This document shows, piece by piece, positions 56,453 to 64,000 of a DNA stretch of 64,000 nucleotides. The number at the start of each line of letters is the position of its first letter. The stretch's first letter is position 1. The position numbers and the translations under genes are program-made. Location: NCBI GenBank assembly GCA_021783515.1, contig JAJXTV010000002.1:124001-188000 (forward strand), given 5' to 3'. This DNA comes from Nitrospirota bacterium. GTDB taxonomy: Bacteria; Nitrospirota; Thermodesulfovibrionia; Thermodesulfovibrionales; UBA6898. Below the pieces are notes generated by a model that saw only the letters and a list, made by a program, of their open reading frames with translations, was not told the DNA's origin and made no database searches.

Positions 56453-57688
56453 ATGAACTGGAAATTGATCCGCATTATCGATGCGTATGCAGGCATTCCG
56501 CTGGTATATGCAGCCCTCTGGTTAAAAAGACTTTTTCGCTCATCCGGTCCTTCGGAGGGAGACCGGACCTGTGGAAGAATATTGCTCGTGAAATTCTGGG
56601 GAATCGGCAATCTTTTCATGATGCTGCCTTCCGTGGGTGCTCTTCGGAGCGCGTATCCCGATGCGGAAATAGACATCCTTACACTGGAGACCAACCGGAG
56701 CGCGGCGGAATATCTTGGGGTGTTCGACCACGTCTATACGGTCGACACGAAGGGCTACCTGCGTTTTATCGGTGCGACGTTTTCGATGTTTTCGGCCTTG
56801 CGCAGAAGAGAGTATGATCGTGTGATCGACTTCGAGCAGTTTGCGCGCTATTCCGCTGTTGCGACCGCGGTGATCGGCAGCAAGGTGACGGTGGGGTTCA
56901 TGACCTCCCGCCAGCACAGGCATCTCCTCTATTCCCATCCCGTCGCCTACGACAACAACATCCATATCACGCGCTCGTACTGCTCCCTGGCGCGGGCCGC
57001 AGGCGCCGACTGCGCGCAATGCGACGTTTCGTTTTTCCTTCCATCCGCACGACCATCCGACGCCGGAGGTCGGGGAATTCTTGGCGGGCTCGGCGTTCCG
57101 GCGGCTGCGACGGTCATCGTTATGCACGTGGGGACGAGCGACAATTTCAGCGAACGCCGCTGGCCGACATCCTCCTATGCCGCTCTTGCGGACTTATTGG
57201 CGGGCGAGCGGAACGTCCGGATCGTGCTAACCGGTCTGAAGGAAGAGGCCCATCTGGCGGCGGAAGTGCGTGACCTTGCATCTGCCGGCGACAGGATCTT
57301 CGATGCGAGCGGAACATTGACCTTCGAGCAATATGATATGCTTATCCGCGCAAGCGCCCTCGTCGTCTCGGCCGACACTGCGGCGGTGCATATTGCATCG
57401 GCCGCCGGTATCCCCGTCGTCGGCCTCTACGGGCCGAATACCCCGGTACTGTACGGCCCCTGGGGGCGAAACGGCAGTGCGTTCTACAAGGAACTGGATT
57501 GCAGCCCCTGCATTACGAACTTCAATGCCAAGACGCACCGCTGCAGGCATCCGGAGGGGAAAGGCGCCTGCATGAGAGCAATTACCCCCGGGGAGGTATA
57601 CCAGGAGATCTGCAAGAGATACCTCGCCCCCGCTTCTGCGGAGAAGTCCCCCGGGGGACCGGTGGGGAAAAAATCATGCGTCCGATAG
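56453..57688 (+). CDS. GT9 heptosyltransferase-like glycosyltransferase
   Basis: This 411-residue GT-B enzyme of the ADP-heptose:LPS heptosyltransferase family has RILLVKFWGIGNLFMMLPSV in the N-terminal domain, FERRWP-type SERRWPTSSYAALADLL and VVSADTAAVHIASAAGIPVVGLYGPN in the C-terminal sugar-nucleotide domain. YGPWG and CSPCITNF follow, and the last is typical of GT9 proteins of Nitrospirota and Deltaproteobacteria. It should add a sugar to lipid A core or another surface glycan at the inner face of the membrane. It overlaps the radical SAM gene downstream by 13 bases. The N-terminal 45 residues hold a basic amphipathic helix. Confidence 0.85.
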   Translation: MNWKLIRIIDAYAGIPLVYAALWLKRLFRSSGPSEGDRTCGRILLVKFWGIGNLFMMLPSVGALRSAYPDAEIDILTLETNRSAAEYLGVFDHVYTVDTKGYLRFIGATFSMFSALRRREYDRVIDFEQFARYSAVATAVIGSKVTVGFMTSRQHRHLLYSHPVAYDNNIHITRSYCSLARAAGADCAQCDVSFFLPSARPSDAGGRGILGGLGVPAAATVIVMHVGTSDNFSERRWPTSSYAALADLLAGERNVRIVLTGLKEEAHLAAEVRDLASAGDRIFDASGTLTFEQYDMLIRASALVVSADTAAVHIASAAGIPVVGLYGPNTPVLYGPWGRNGSAFYKELDCSPCITNFNAKTHRCRHPEGKGACMRAITPGEVYQEICKRYLAPASAEKSPGGPVGKKSCVR

Positions 57689-58731
57689 CGAGACTGGCCG
57701 GCCGGATCGCCCTGAGTAATTTCACCGACCTGGGATCGCCTTATAAGATTACCTATGCCCTCACGTCGCGCTGCCAGTTCAGATGCTCCATGTGCAGCAT
57801 CTGGAGGCAGGAACCAGCACCGGAACTCACCGCGGCGGAGATCTCTGAATTCTTCAGGAGATCGGGCGGGTTCTCGTGGATCAATCTGAGCGGCGGCGAA
57901 ATATTCCTGAGGCCGGACCTGCGGGAGATTGTCGCTTCGATTGCGGCGCACTGCAGGGGCGTCTATCTCCTGAATTTTCCGACGAACGGCTATCTGACTG
58001 AAACGATCGTCGGGACCGTCGCGGAGGTCACGGCATCTTTGCGGTTACCGCGGCTTATGGTTACGGTCAGCCTCGACGGTCCGCCCGAACTGCACGACAG
58101 GATCAGGGGAGTGGCCGGATCATGGGGCAGGGCGGTCGAGACGTTCCGGCTCCTTCGGCGGATAAAGACCGTGCGCTTCGGCGTATATTTCGGCATGACG
58201 CTCCAGGACGCAAATGCCGATGCCTTCGAAGAGACGGTGAGTTCCGTGCGTGAAGAGATCGGGGACATCCGCAACGAGGATTTTCACGTCAACGTGCTCC
58301 ATACGTCGGGCCATTATTACCGCAACACGGAGTGCGGTGGGATCCGCCGGCCGCAGAAGATACGCGAAGGGCTCGGAAGGATACGGCGGCTCCGGAAGTC
58401 GCCGGTATTCAGCCCTGTCGCCTTTCTCGAGCGGCGCTACCAGAGCATGGCCGAAGAGTATCTGACGACCGGCATGAACCCGGTCGGCTGCCAGGCGCTG
58501 TCCGCTTCATTTTTCATGGACCCCGCCGGCACGGTGTACCCCTGCACCATATTCGACAGCCCGATAGGCAATGTCCGCGATTACGGCTATGCACTCGGCG
58601 ACTTATGGAGGTCGGAACGGAGGCTGGCCGCGAGGCGGGAGGTCGTGAAAGGAAATTGCCCCCACTGCTGGACGCCCTGCGAGGCATATCAGAGCATCCT
58701 GGCGAACGTGGTGCCGGGGTTCAGGACCTGA
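57676..58731 (+). CDS. Radical SAM protein with SPASM-like C-terminus, 1
   Basis: This 351-residue protein starts at ATG 57676 within the end of the GT9 gene. YALTSRCQFRCSMCSIW holds the CxxxCxxC cluster motif, SGGEIFLRPDL resembles the GGE motif and MVTVSLDGPPELHDRIRG is typical of SPASM-family enzymes. The C-terminal GCQALSASFFMDPAGTVYPC, GNCPHCWTPC is a SPASM-like auxiliary cluster region. Such enzymes modify peptides, sugars or lipids. The neighbours are surface-glycan genes, and no precursor peptide was found nearby. It forms a pair with the protein at 58736. Confidence 0.85.
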   Translation: MRPIARLAGRIALSNFTDLGSPYKITYALTSRCQFRCSMCSIWRQEPAPELTAAEISEFFRRSGGFSWINLSGGEIFLRPDLREIVASIAAHCRGVYLLNFPTNGYLTETIVGTVAEVTASLRLPRLMVTVSLDGPPELHDRIRGVAGSWGRAVETFRLLRRIKTVRFGVYFGMTLQDANADAFEETVSSVREEIGDIRNEDFHVNVLHTSGHYYRNTECGGIRRPQKIREGLGRIRRLRKSPVFSPVAFLERRYQSMAEEYLTTGMNPVGCQALSASFFMDPAGTVYPCTIFDSPIGNVRDYGYALGDLWRSERRLAARREVVKGNCPHCWTPCEAYQSILANVVPGFRT

Positions 58732-58735
58732 AGGC

Positions 58736-59854
58736 TTGATCCGTAAAGTCTATCTCGATTTCATACGCGGCAGGATGTCTGAAGGGGACGTCCGCTGGCT
58801 CCTGTCGCGGGGGAAACAGTATGCGCTGACCCATGCGTCGTACCTTGCCGGCAGGGCCTTCTGCGGCCCTGTCCTCGGCACGCTGGTGACGAACTATCGC
58901 TGCAATTACGCGTGCAGGATGTGCGATCTTCACCTGAGGGACAGGGAATTCAGGGAGCGGGGGCTCGAGGAGTTCGGTACGCCGCAGATGAAACAGCTCC
59001 TGAAGGATTTCAGGGGGCTGGGGGTCTCGGGCATCGGTTTTACCGGAGGCGAGCCGCTCCTGAGGAAGGACATCTTCGAGTTGCTCGCGTATACGAAGGA
59101 GCTCGGCATGATCTCTCACCTGAATACGAACGGTTTTTTTCTGGACGAGCGGAATGCCGGGAGGGTGCTCGAGGCGCGGGTCGATTCGGTCAACATTTCG
59201 CTCGACGGCGCCCGGCCCGGGACGCACGATGCCATAAGGGGACACAAGGGGGCTTTCGAACGGGCGGTCGAAGCGGCCGGCCGGCTCAACGCCCTCAGAA
59301 AGAAGCGGGGCGCTTCGGTGCGCATCAAGACCGTCGCAGTCCTGCAGGAGGAGAACATCGGGGAAGTCGCCGGAATTGTCTCGCTGGCCGCCGACCTGGG
59401 CGTGGACTGCGTCGAATTTATCCCCCGTCAGCCTTTTACCTCAAGCTCCGAAGGGCAGATTGTCCCGCCTGCCTTTCTGCAGAAGGTGGACGAGGCGGTG
59501 GACTTCCTCCTCGGCCCCGCCCCAAAAGCGGTCAGGATCGAAAACTCGCCGTCTCATATCAGGCTGTTCCGAAGGTCGTTCCGGAACGAGCCGTCGCCGG
59601 TGAGGTGCTACGCCGGGTATAACTCCTATGCGGTCGACTGCTACGGCGAGGTCTATCCCTGCGTCCCCTGGTATAACTGGCGGCGCGCGGTCGGCAACGT
59701 CCGCGAGCGGGACCTTGCATCGCTATGGTATTCGGCCGAGTACGGGAAGGTGCGCGCGGAGATACGACGCTGCGGCGGCTGCTATCTGAACTGCCAGGCC
59801 GAACTGAACATCCTCTTTAACCCGTTCGGCGCCCATGGGGCGAAGAAAAGGTGA
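58736..59854 (+). CDS. Radical SAM protein with SPASM-like C-terminus, 2
   Basis: This 372-residue protein has YRCNYACRMCDLH (CxxxCxxC), IGFTGGEPLLRKDI, VNISLDGARPGTHDAIRG and a C-terminal SPASM-like region: RCYAGYNSYAVDCYGEVYPC and RRCGGCYLNCQAELN. It is related to but clearly different from its neighbour, so the two probably do two steps of one pathway. The likely start is TTG 58736, five bases after the previous stop; no in-frame ATG near it has a better ribosome-binding site. Function in glycan or lipid modification is inferred from the setting. Confidence 0.85.
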   Translation: MIRKVYLDFIRGRMSEGDVRWLLSRGKQYALTHASYLAGRAFCGPVLGTLVTNYRCNYACRMCDLHLRDREFRERGLEEFGTPQMKQLLKDFRGLGVSGIGFTGGEPLLRKDIFELLAYTKELGMISHLNTNGFFLDERNAGRVLEARVDSVNISLDGARPGTHDAIRGHKGAFERAVEAAGRLNALRKKRGASVRIKTVAVLQEENIGEVAGIVSLAADLGVDCVEFIPRQPFTSSSEGQIVPPAFLQKVDEAVDFLLGPAPKAVRIENSPSHIRLFRRSFRNEPSPVRCYAGYNSYAVDCYGEVYPCVPWYNWRRAVGNVRERDLASLWYSAEYGKVRAEIRRCGGCYLNCQAELNILFNPFGAHGAKKR

Positions 59855-59873
59855 GCCGGGAGCAAGGAGCCGA

Positions 59874-61649
59874 ATGCCGAAGGATATCCGCATGAATGCG
59901 CGGCGCAGCAGATATCTGCTTGCGGCGTTTGCGTCAGCCGTCACGCTGGCGGTGTATCTGCCGGCCCTCGGGAACGATTTCCTGAACTGGGACGACGGGA
60001 CATATGTCGTTCATAACCCGCACATCCGCGAGCTCGGCCCGGCTTTTTTCCGGTGGGCGTTTTCGAGTTTTTACGCCGGGAACTGGCATCCGCTCACCTG
60101 GATGTCCCATGCCCTTGATTACGCGGTATGGGGCCTTAACCCCATGGGACATCACCTGACGAGCATCGCCCTCCATGCGGCAAACACGTTTCTGGTGGTG
60201 CTCCTGTGCGCCGAGCTGATGGAAGCGCAGAGGGCGCGGCGGCCTGCGGGTGAGGATGCTTCGTTTCCGGACGGGCGGGCAGCGATGGTTGCGGCGGGCA
60301 TCACCGGGATACTCTTCGGGCTTCACCCGCTGCATGTGGAGTCGGTGGCATGGGTCTCCGAAAGAAAAGACCTCCTCTGCGGTCTGTTCTTTCTGCTGAG
60401 CACCCTGTCCTATCTGGCCTATCGTTCCGATATGCCCCCCAAGCCCCACAAGTCTTATAGGGCCTATTTCCTTTCCCTCGCGTTGTTCATCCTGGCCCTT
60501 ATGAGCAAGCCGATGGCGGTCAGTCTGCCGGCGGTTCTGCTGATCCTGGACTGGTATCCCCTGCGAAGGATAGTTTCTCCCGGGACGTTTCGGGACTCGC
60601 TTCTGGGAAAACTGCCCTTCATCGTCCCCGGCTTGGGCGCGGCTGCATTGACGATGGCGGCGCAGAAAGGCGCGATGGCGACGGCCCCCGCCCCGGCGGC
60701 GGTCCGTGCCATTGTGGCGGCGAAATCCCTGCTCTGGTATCTCGGGAAGACGGTCGTGCCGGTCGACCTTCTTCCCATCTACCCCTATCCGGGGCAGATA
60801 TCCCTGCCGGCGGATCTTCTTTTCCCTGCTGCGCTTGCCTTTCTGCTTTTCGGAGCGTGCATTGCGCTGCGGCGGCGCCGCCGGGTATTCCCCGCAGCTA
60901 TGGGATACTATTGCGTAACCCTGCTGCCGGTGCTCGGGGTCGTGCGCTTCGGAAACCAGTCGATGGCCGACCGGTATTTTTACCTGCCCGGCCTGGCTCC
61001 CCTGCTGCTCATAGGGTTGGGGGCGGCCTGGGTTGCGGGAAAGGCCGGGGCCACCCGGCTCCGGCCGGCGGTGTCAGCTGCCGCGCTGCTGGGGGTTGCG
61101 CTGGTAATTGTTCTTGTCTATCACACCGAAAGACAGATATCCGTCTGGAAAGACGGCGTCACGTTCTGGGGTTATGTGATAGACAGGGAAGCGGACAGGG
61201 TCCCGATCGCCTATACGAACAGGGGGATGGTCTTTGGCGAGCGGGGACGGTTCGATCGCGCCATAGAAGACTTCACCGTCGCGATCTCTCTTAACCCGGC
61301 AGATTATAAGGCTTACACAAACCGCGGCATCATGTACCTTCGGACCGGCCGGTTTGCCGATGCGGGCAAGGACTTCACGGCCGCGATTACGAGGGCCCCT
61401 TCCTATGTCGACGCTTATGTAGGTCTGGGCATGGCCTGCGAGCGCCTGGAGCGGCCGGCCGATGCGGTGGAGAGCTACAGCAGGGCTCTGGCGCTCAATC
61501 CCGCTTTTGTGGCGGGATATCTCTCGCGGGGAGACGTCTATATGAATACAGGCAACGAGGAGCGCGCGGCGAGGGATTATCGGACCGCCTGCGCTATGGG
61601 GAGCGAGGAAGGATGCTCGGCGCTGCGCCGGCTCGGAATACGCAGGTGA
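59874..61649 (+). CDS. TMTC-like membrane protein with TPR repeats, tandem copy 1
   Basis: This 591-residue protein has about eleven transmembrane helices up to residue 420 and about four TPR units in 435-580. Landmarks are FLNWDDGTYVVHNPHIR (acidic GT-C-like loop), NWHPLTWMSHALDYAVWGLNPMGHH (in parts), GLHPLHVESVAWVSERKDLL and MADRYFYLPG. The TPR part ends in RTACAMGSEEGCSALRRLG. Animal TMTC proteins with this layout are O-mannosyltransferases; a similar role in protein glycosylation is inferred. AAGGAG lies seven bases before ATG 59874. Copies 2 and 3 follow directly. Confidence 0.75.
   Translation: MPKDIRMNARRSRYLLAAFASAVTLAVYLPALGNDFLNWDDGTYVVHNPHIRELGPAFFRWAFSSFYAGNWHPLTWMSHALDYAVWGLNPMGHHLTSIALHAANTFLVVLLCAELMEAQRARRPAGEDASFPDGRAAMVAAGITGILFGLHPLHVESVAWVSERKDLLCGLFFLLSTLSYLAYRSDMPPKPHKSYRAYFLSLALFILALMSKPMAVSLPAVLLILDWYPLRRIVSPGTFRDSLLGKLPFIVPGLGAAALTMAAQKGAMATAPAPAAVRAIVAAKSLLWYLGKTVVPVDLLPIYPYPGQISLPADLLFPAALAFLLFGACIALRRRRRVFPAAMGYYCVTLLPVLGVVRFGNQSMADRYFYLPGLAPLLLIGLGAAWVAGKAGATRLRPAVSAAALLGVALVIVLVYHTERQISVWKDGVTFWGYVIDREADRVPIAYTNRGMVFGERGRFDRAIEDFTVAISLNPADYKAYTNRGIMYLRTGRFADAGKDFTAAITRAPSYVDAYVGLGMACERLERPADAVESYSRALALNPAFVAGYLSRGDVYMNTGNEERAARDYRTACAMGSEEGCSALRRLGIRR
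60411..60459 (+). repeat. 49-bp identical segment, copy A
   Basis: Bases 60411-60459 are identical to 62165-62213 in the next paralogue. Both encode YLAYRSDMPPKPHKSY. Flanking sequence differs by scattered changes. Confidence 0.9.
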
Positions 61650-63526
61650 GGGGGCCGCGATCGGGCAGACGGGGCAGAACTCTTCTTGCGGGGCTCGTAT
61701 CGATCGCGACCCTGATCGTATACCTGCCGGCCCTTCGGAACGATTTTGTCTGGGACGACCTGGATTATGTCGTCAATAACCCGCACATCCGGACGATGGA
61801 TACGGCGTTCTTCAAATGGGTGATGTTTACCTTTTACGAAAACAACTGGCATCCGCTCACCTGGATGTCCCATGCCCTGGATTATGCGATATGGGGGCTC
61901 AACCCCGCGGGGCATCACCTGACGAGCATCCTGCTTCATGCGGTCAATACGTTTCTTGTTGTGTGGCTGGCCGCGGAGCTTCTGGAGGCGCAAAAAGACG
62001 GGGGGCGGCCGCCGGTCTCTGCCGACGGGCGCGGGATACTCGCCGCGGCCGGGCTGACGGGGCTTTTGTTCGGCCTTCATCCGTTGCATGCGCAGACCGC
62101 GGTATGGATTACGGACCGGAAAGACCTTCTCTGCGGCCTGTTCTTTCTTCTGAGTACCCTGTCATATCTGGCCTATCGTTCCGATATGCCCCCCAAGCCC
62201 CACAAGTCTTATAAGGCCTATCTCCTCTCCCTGGTGTTTTTCGCCTTCGCACTGATGAGCAAGCCGATGGCGGTGAGTCTTCCCCTGGTGCTTCTGCTTC
62301 TGGACTGGTATCCGTCGGGCAGGGTCCGCTCCTGGAAATCGCTCCTGCCCGCCCTGATCGACAAGCTTCCCTTTATCGGACTGAGTTTGGTCCTGTCGGT
62401 CATTGCGATCAAGGCTCAGGCCTCGGGAGGGGCGATGCGGCTCATGTCGGTGGTGCCGTTGAAGGCGCGCCTTCTCGTGGCGGCAAATGGCCTCGTCTCC
62501 TATCTCGGAGAGATGGCGGTCCCGGCCGGCCTGAGTCCTTTCTATGCCTATCCGAAACCCGGGGGGCTGTCGCTGTTTGCCCCGCGCTATTTCTTTTCGG
62601 TGATCTCGATCGTCGCGCTCACGGCCGCGGTCCTTATCGCCGCACGGAAGCAGAGGGGATGGCTCGCGGTCTGGGCATATTTCGTCCTGACGCTCCTTCC
62701 GGTGCTCGGGATAGTCCAGGTGGGGGAGCAATCCATGGCGGACCGGTACGTCTATCTGCCGAGTCTCGGGCCGTTCCTGCTGGCCGGCGCCGGCGCCGCA
62801 TGGGCCTGGGCGAGACTGGACCGTGCGGAGCGGAGGAAGAGTTTAGCCGCCCCTCTTTTCCTCTGCGCGGTTGCCGCCCTCGTCGTCAGCCTGTCGTACG
62901 GCACGCTCGGACAGATCCGCGTCTGGGCCAATTCCATAAGCCTCTGGAGCCATGCAATAGCCGAGAAGCCCGACCTGGCCTTCGCCTATAACAATCGCGG
63001 TCTGGCGTATGCAAAACTGGGACGATTCGACCGTGCGGTGGAAGACTACAGTATGGCGGTCGCCCTTGCGCCGGACTTCGCCGTGGCCTATAACAATCGC
63101 GGCATCGCCTTCAGAAGGTTGGGCGAGTTTGACCGCGCCCTTGAGGACTATAGCGAGGCGATAGAACTCCAGCCCTCCAATGCCCGCGCCTATAACAACC
63201 GCGGCCGTCTGTTCAAGAAACTGGGACAGATCGAGAAGGCGCTGGATGATTATAACAGGGCCATAATGCTCAATCCTTTTCTTGCGAGGGTCTATAAGAA
63301 CCGCGGGCTTTTGCTGAAGGAAATCGGATGGTTCCGGGAGGCGATAGAGGACTATAGTACCGTCATTGCGCTGGACCCGTCTTACTCGAGGGCCTATGTT
63401 CAACGCGGCGACCTGTATATGAAGGCAGGAAACGAGGAGAGTGCGGCAAGGGATTTTCAGACGGCGTGCAGCATGGGAAGCGCGGAAGGCTGCGAGGCGC
63501 TTCGCGAGTTCGGGACAAGGGAGTGA
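61646..63526 (+). CDS. TMTC-like membrane protein with TPR repeats, tandem copy 2
   Basis: The start is GTG 61646 in a GTGA overlap with copy 1; an upstream in-frame ATG at 61613 lies inside copy 1. 626 residues. It shares FVWDDLDYVVNNPHIR, NWHPLTWMSHALDYAIWGLNP, GLHPLHAQTAVWITDRKDLL and MADRYVYLPS with copy 1. It has about six TPR units, two more than copy 1, several ending in AYNNRG. The C-terminal QTACSMGSAEGCEAL matches copy 1 and the remnant at 9725-10026. It is probably a protein glycosyltransferase in the membrane, as for copy 1. Confidence 0.75.
   Translation: MRGPRSGRRGRTLLAGLVSIATLIVYLPALRNDFVWDDLDYVVNNPHIRTMDTAFFKWVMFTFYENNWHPLTWMSHALDYAIWGLNPAGHHLTSILLHAVNTFLVVWLAAELLEAQKDGGRPPVSADGRGILAAAGLTGLLFGLHPLHAQTAVWITDRKDLLCGLFFLLSTLSYLAYRSDMPPKPHKSYKAYLLSLVFFAFALMSKPMAVSLPLVLLLLDWYPSGRVRSWKSLLPALIDKLPFIGLSLVLSVIAIKAQASGGAMRLMSVVPLKARLLVAANGLVSYLGEMAVPAGLSPFYAYPKPGGLSLFAPRYFFSVISIVALTAAVLIAARKQRGWLAVWAYFVLTLLPVLGIVQVGEQSMADRYVYLPSLGPFLLAGAGAAWAWARLDRAERRKSLAAPLFLCAVAALVVSLSYGTLGQIRVWANSISLWSHAIAEKPDLAFAYNNRGLAYAKLGRFDRAVEDYSMAVALAPDFAVAYNNRGIAFRRLGEFDRALEDYSEAIELQPSNARAYNNRGRLFKKLGQIEKALDDYNRAIMLNPFLARVYKNRGLLLKEIGWFREAIEDYSTVIALDPSYSRAYVQRGDLYMKAGNEESAARDFQTACSMGSAEGCEALREFGTRE
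62165..62213 (+). repeat. 49-bp identical segment, copy B
   Basis: Identical to 60411-60459, in the same codon position of the second TMTC-like gene. Confidence 0.9.
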
Positions 63527-63536
63527 CGAAAACAGG

Positions 63537-64000
63537 GTGAGCCTCCGCCGGAGGAAATATATTCTTGCGGGCCTTGTCGCCCTTGCCGCCGTGGCAGTCT
63601 ATCTCCCGGCCCTCCGCAACGGCTTCGTGAACTGGGACGACTATCTGTATATCGTCGACAATTATCATATCCGGTCTCTGGACGGGAAGTTCTTCCGATG
63701 GGCGTTGACCGATATGAGAGTGAGTTACTGGCATCCGCTGGCGTGGGCGTCGCATGCGGTTGATTATGCGCTCTGGGGATTGAACCCCATGGGGCACCAC
63801 CTGAGCAGCGTCCTCCTTCACGGGATCAATACGTTTCTTGTGGTGGTGCTGGCGGCAAGGCTTCTTGAGATCGGCGCGGCGCTTCGCCCTCCGGCCGGGC
63901 CGGCGGGAGGTTCGTCTTTTCCCGACGAACGGACGACCCTGATCGCGGCCGGGGTGACCGGCCTTCTCTTCGGCATCCATCCGCTGCATGTGGAGTCGGT
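63537..64000 (+). CDS. TMTC-like membrane protein, tandem copy 3, truncated by window end
   Basis: A GTG at 63537, ten bases after the stop of copy 2, opens a frame to the window edge (154 codons, no stop). It reads YILAGLVALAAVAVYLPALR, GFVNWDDYLYIVDNYHIR, YWHPLAWASHAVDYALWGLNP, MGHHLSSVLLHGINTFLVV and GLLFGIHPLHVES. These are the same landmarks as copies 1 and 2, so a third paralogue begins here. No TPR part is visible because the gene is cut. The array may continue beyond the window. Confidence 0.8.
   Translation, partial: MSLRRRKYILAGLVALAAVAVYLPALRNGFVNWDDYLYIVDNYHIRSLDGKFFRWALTDMRVSYWHPLAWASHAVDYALWGLNPMGHHLSSVLLHGINTFLVVVLAARLLEIGAALRPPAGPAGGSSFPDERTTLIAAGVTGLLFGIHPLHVES

Noticed and set aside
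1-64000. tRNA, rRNA, transposase, integrase or phage genes
   Set aside because: None recognised on either strand; no evidence of a recent mobile element despite the accessory nature of the gene content.

Overview
This window looks like the chromosome of a Gram-negative anaerobe with an extracellular electron transfer lifestyle, most likely a Nitrospirota (Thermodesulfovibrionia-like) or Desulfobacterota/Geobacter-like bacterium. The evidence is a high G+C content with heavy use of AGG/AGA arginine codons, many secreted multihaem c-type cytochromes, outer-membrane and lipoprotein signals, 6-bladed beta-propeller (NHL) lipoproteins, sigma-54-type promoters and a large surface-glycan gene set. 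No rRNA, tRNA, CRISPR array, insertion sequence or prophage was seen. The taxonomic call is an inference.

Layout. (1) Positions 1-9.7 kb: a truncated P-loop gene, a GT39-like membrane glycosyltransferase and an ABC1/UbiB kinase-like gene on the minus strand. Divergent from these is a plus-strand sugar/lipid modification set: DegT-type aminotransferase, GT2, methyltransferase and RmlB-like SDR. A minus-strand membrane-TPR protein closes the region. (2) 9.7-18.3 kb: a first cytochrome locus with NHL lipoprotein, TPR protein, unknown lipoprotein, 13-haem cytochrome and second NHL lipoprotein. After a minus-strand membrane protein comes a four-haem secreted cytochrome behind a very good sigma-54 promoter. 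(3) 18.6-20.0 kb: a SUMF1-like protein and a long regulatory intergenic region. (4) 20.0-39.2 kb: one long cytochrome/porin locus. It has two small HTH-like proteins, a 690-residue outer-membrane barrel protein with an Asn-Gly repeat, a PpiC foldase, an NHL lipoprotein, two more four-haem cytochromes, a seven- or eight-haem cytochrome, a 905-residue NHL/FG-GAP surface protein, a 2048-residue protein with about 48 possible haem sites and an 11-haem protein. Together this resembles an outer-membrane porin-cytochrome conduit plus extracellular cytochromes, possibly filament-forming (OmcE-like).

(5) 39.2-51.7 kb is the most unusual part. A 20-residue ORF with an excellent Shine-Dalgarno and its own strong terminator (sequence MKKLTYVKPKVVGSASVHPC) is followed by two paralogous methyltransferases, two B12-binding-type radical SAM enzymes, two sulfotransferase-like proteins and an arginine deiminase/amidinotransferase-fold enzyme. 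Three exported hydrolase-like proteins follow: a metallo-beta-lactamase fold and two sulfatase/alkaline phosphatase superfamily members. I propose an undescribed ribosomally made, heavily modified peptide or PqqA-like peptide-derived cofactor. Its position directly behind the cytochromes is suggestive of a redox or surface role, but no function is shown.

(6) 51.7-64.0 kb: surface glycan or glycoprotein genes. These are two GT-C-like membrane proteins, a GT2, a GT9 heptosyltransferase-like protein, two radical SAM/SPASM-type proteins and a tandem array of three TMTC-like membrane-TPR proteins that runs off the end of the window.

Regulatory signals recur. Several genes have a -10 box only 3-9 bases before the start codon, suggesting leaderless mRNAs. 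Two four-haem cytochrome genes have matched sigma-54 promoters. Three rho-independent terminators are clear. Many neighbouring genes overlap by ATGA or GTGA.
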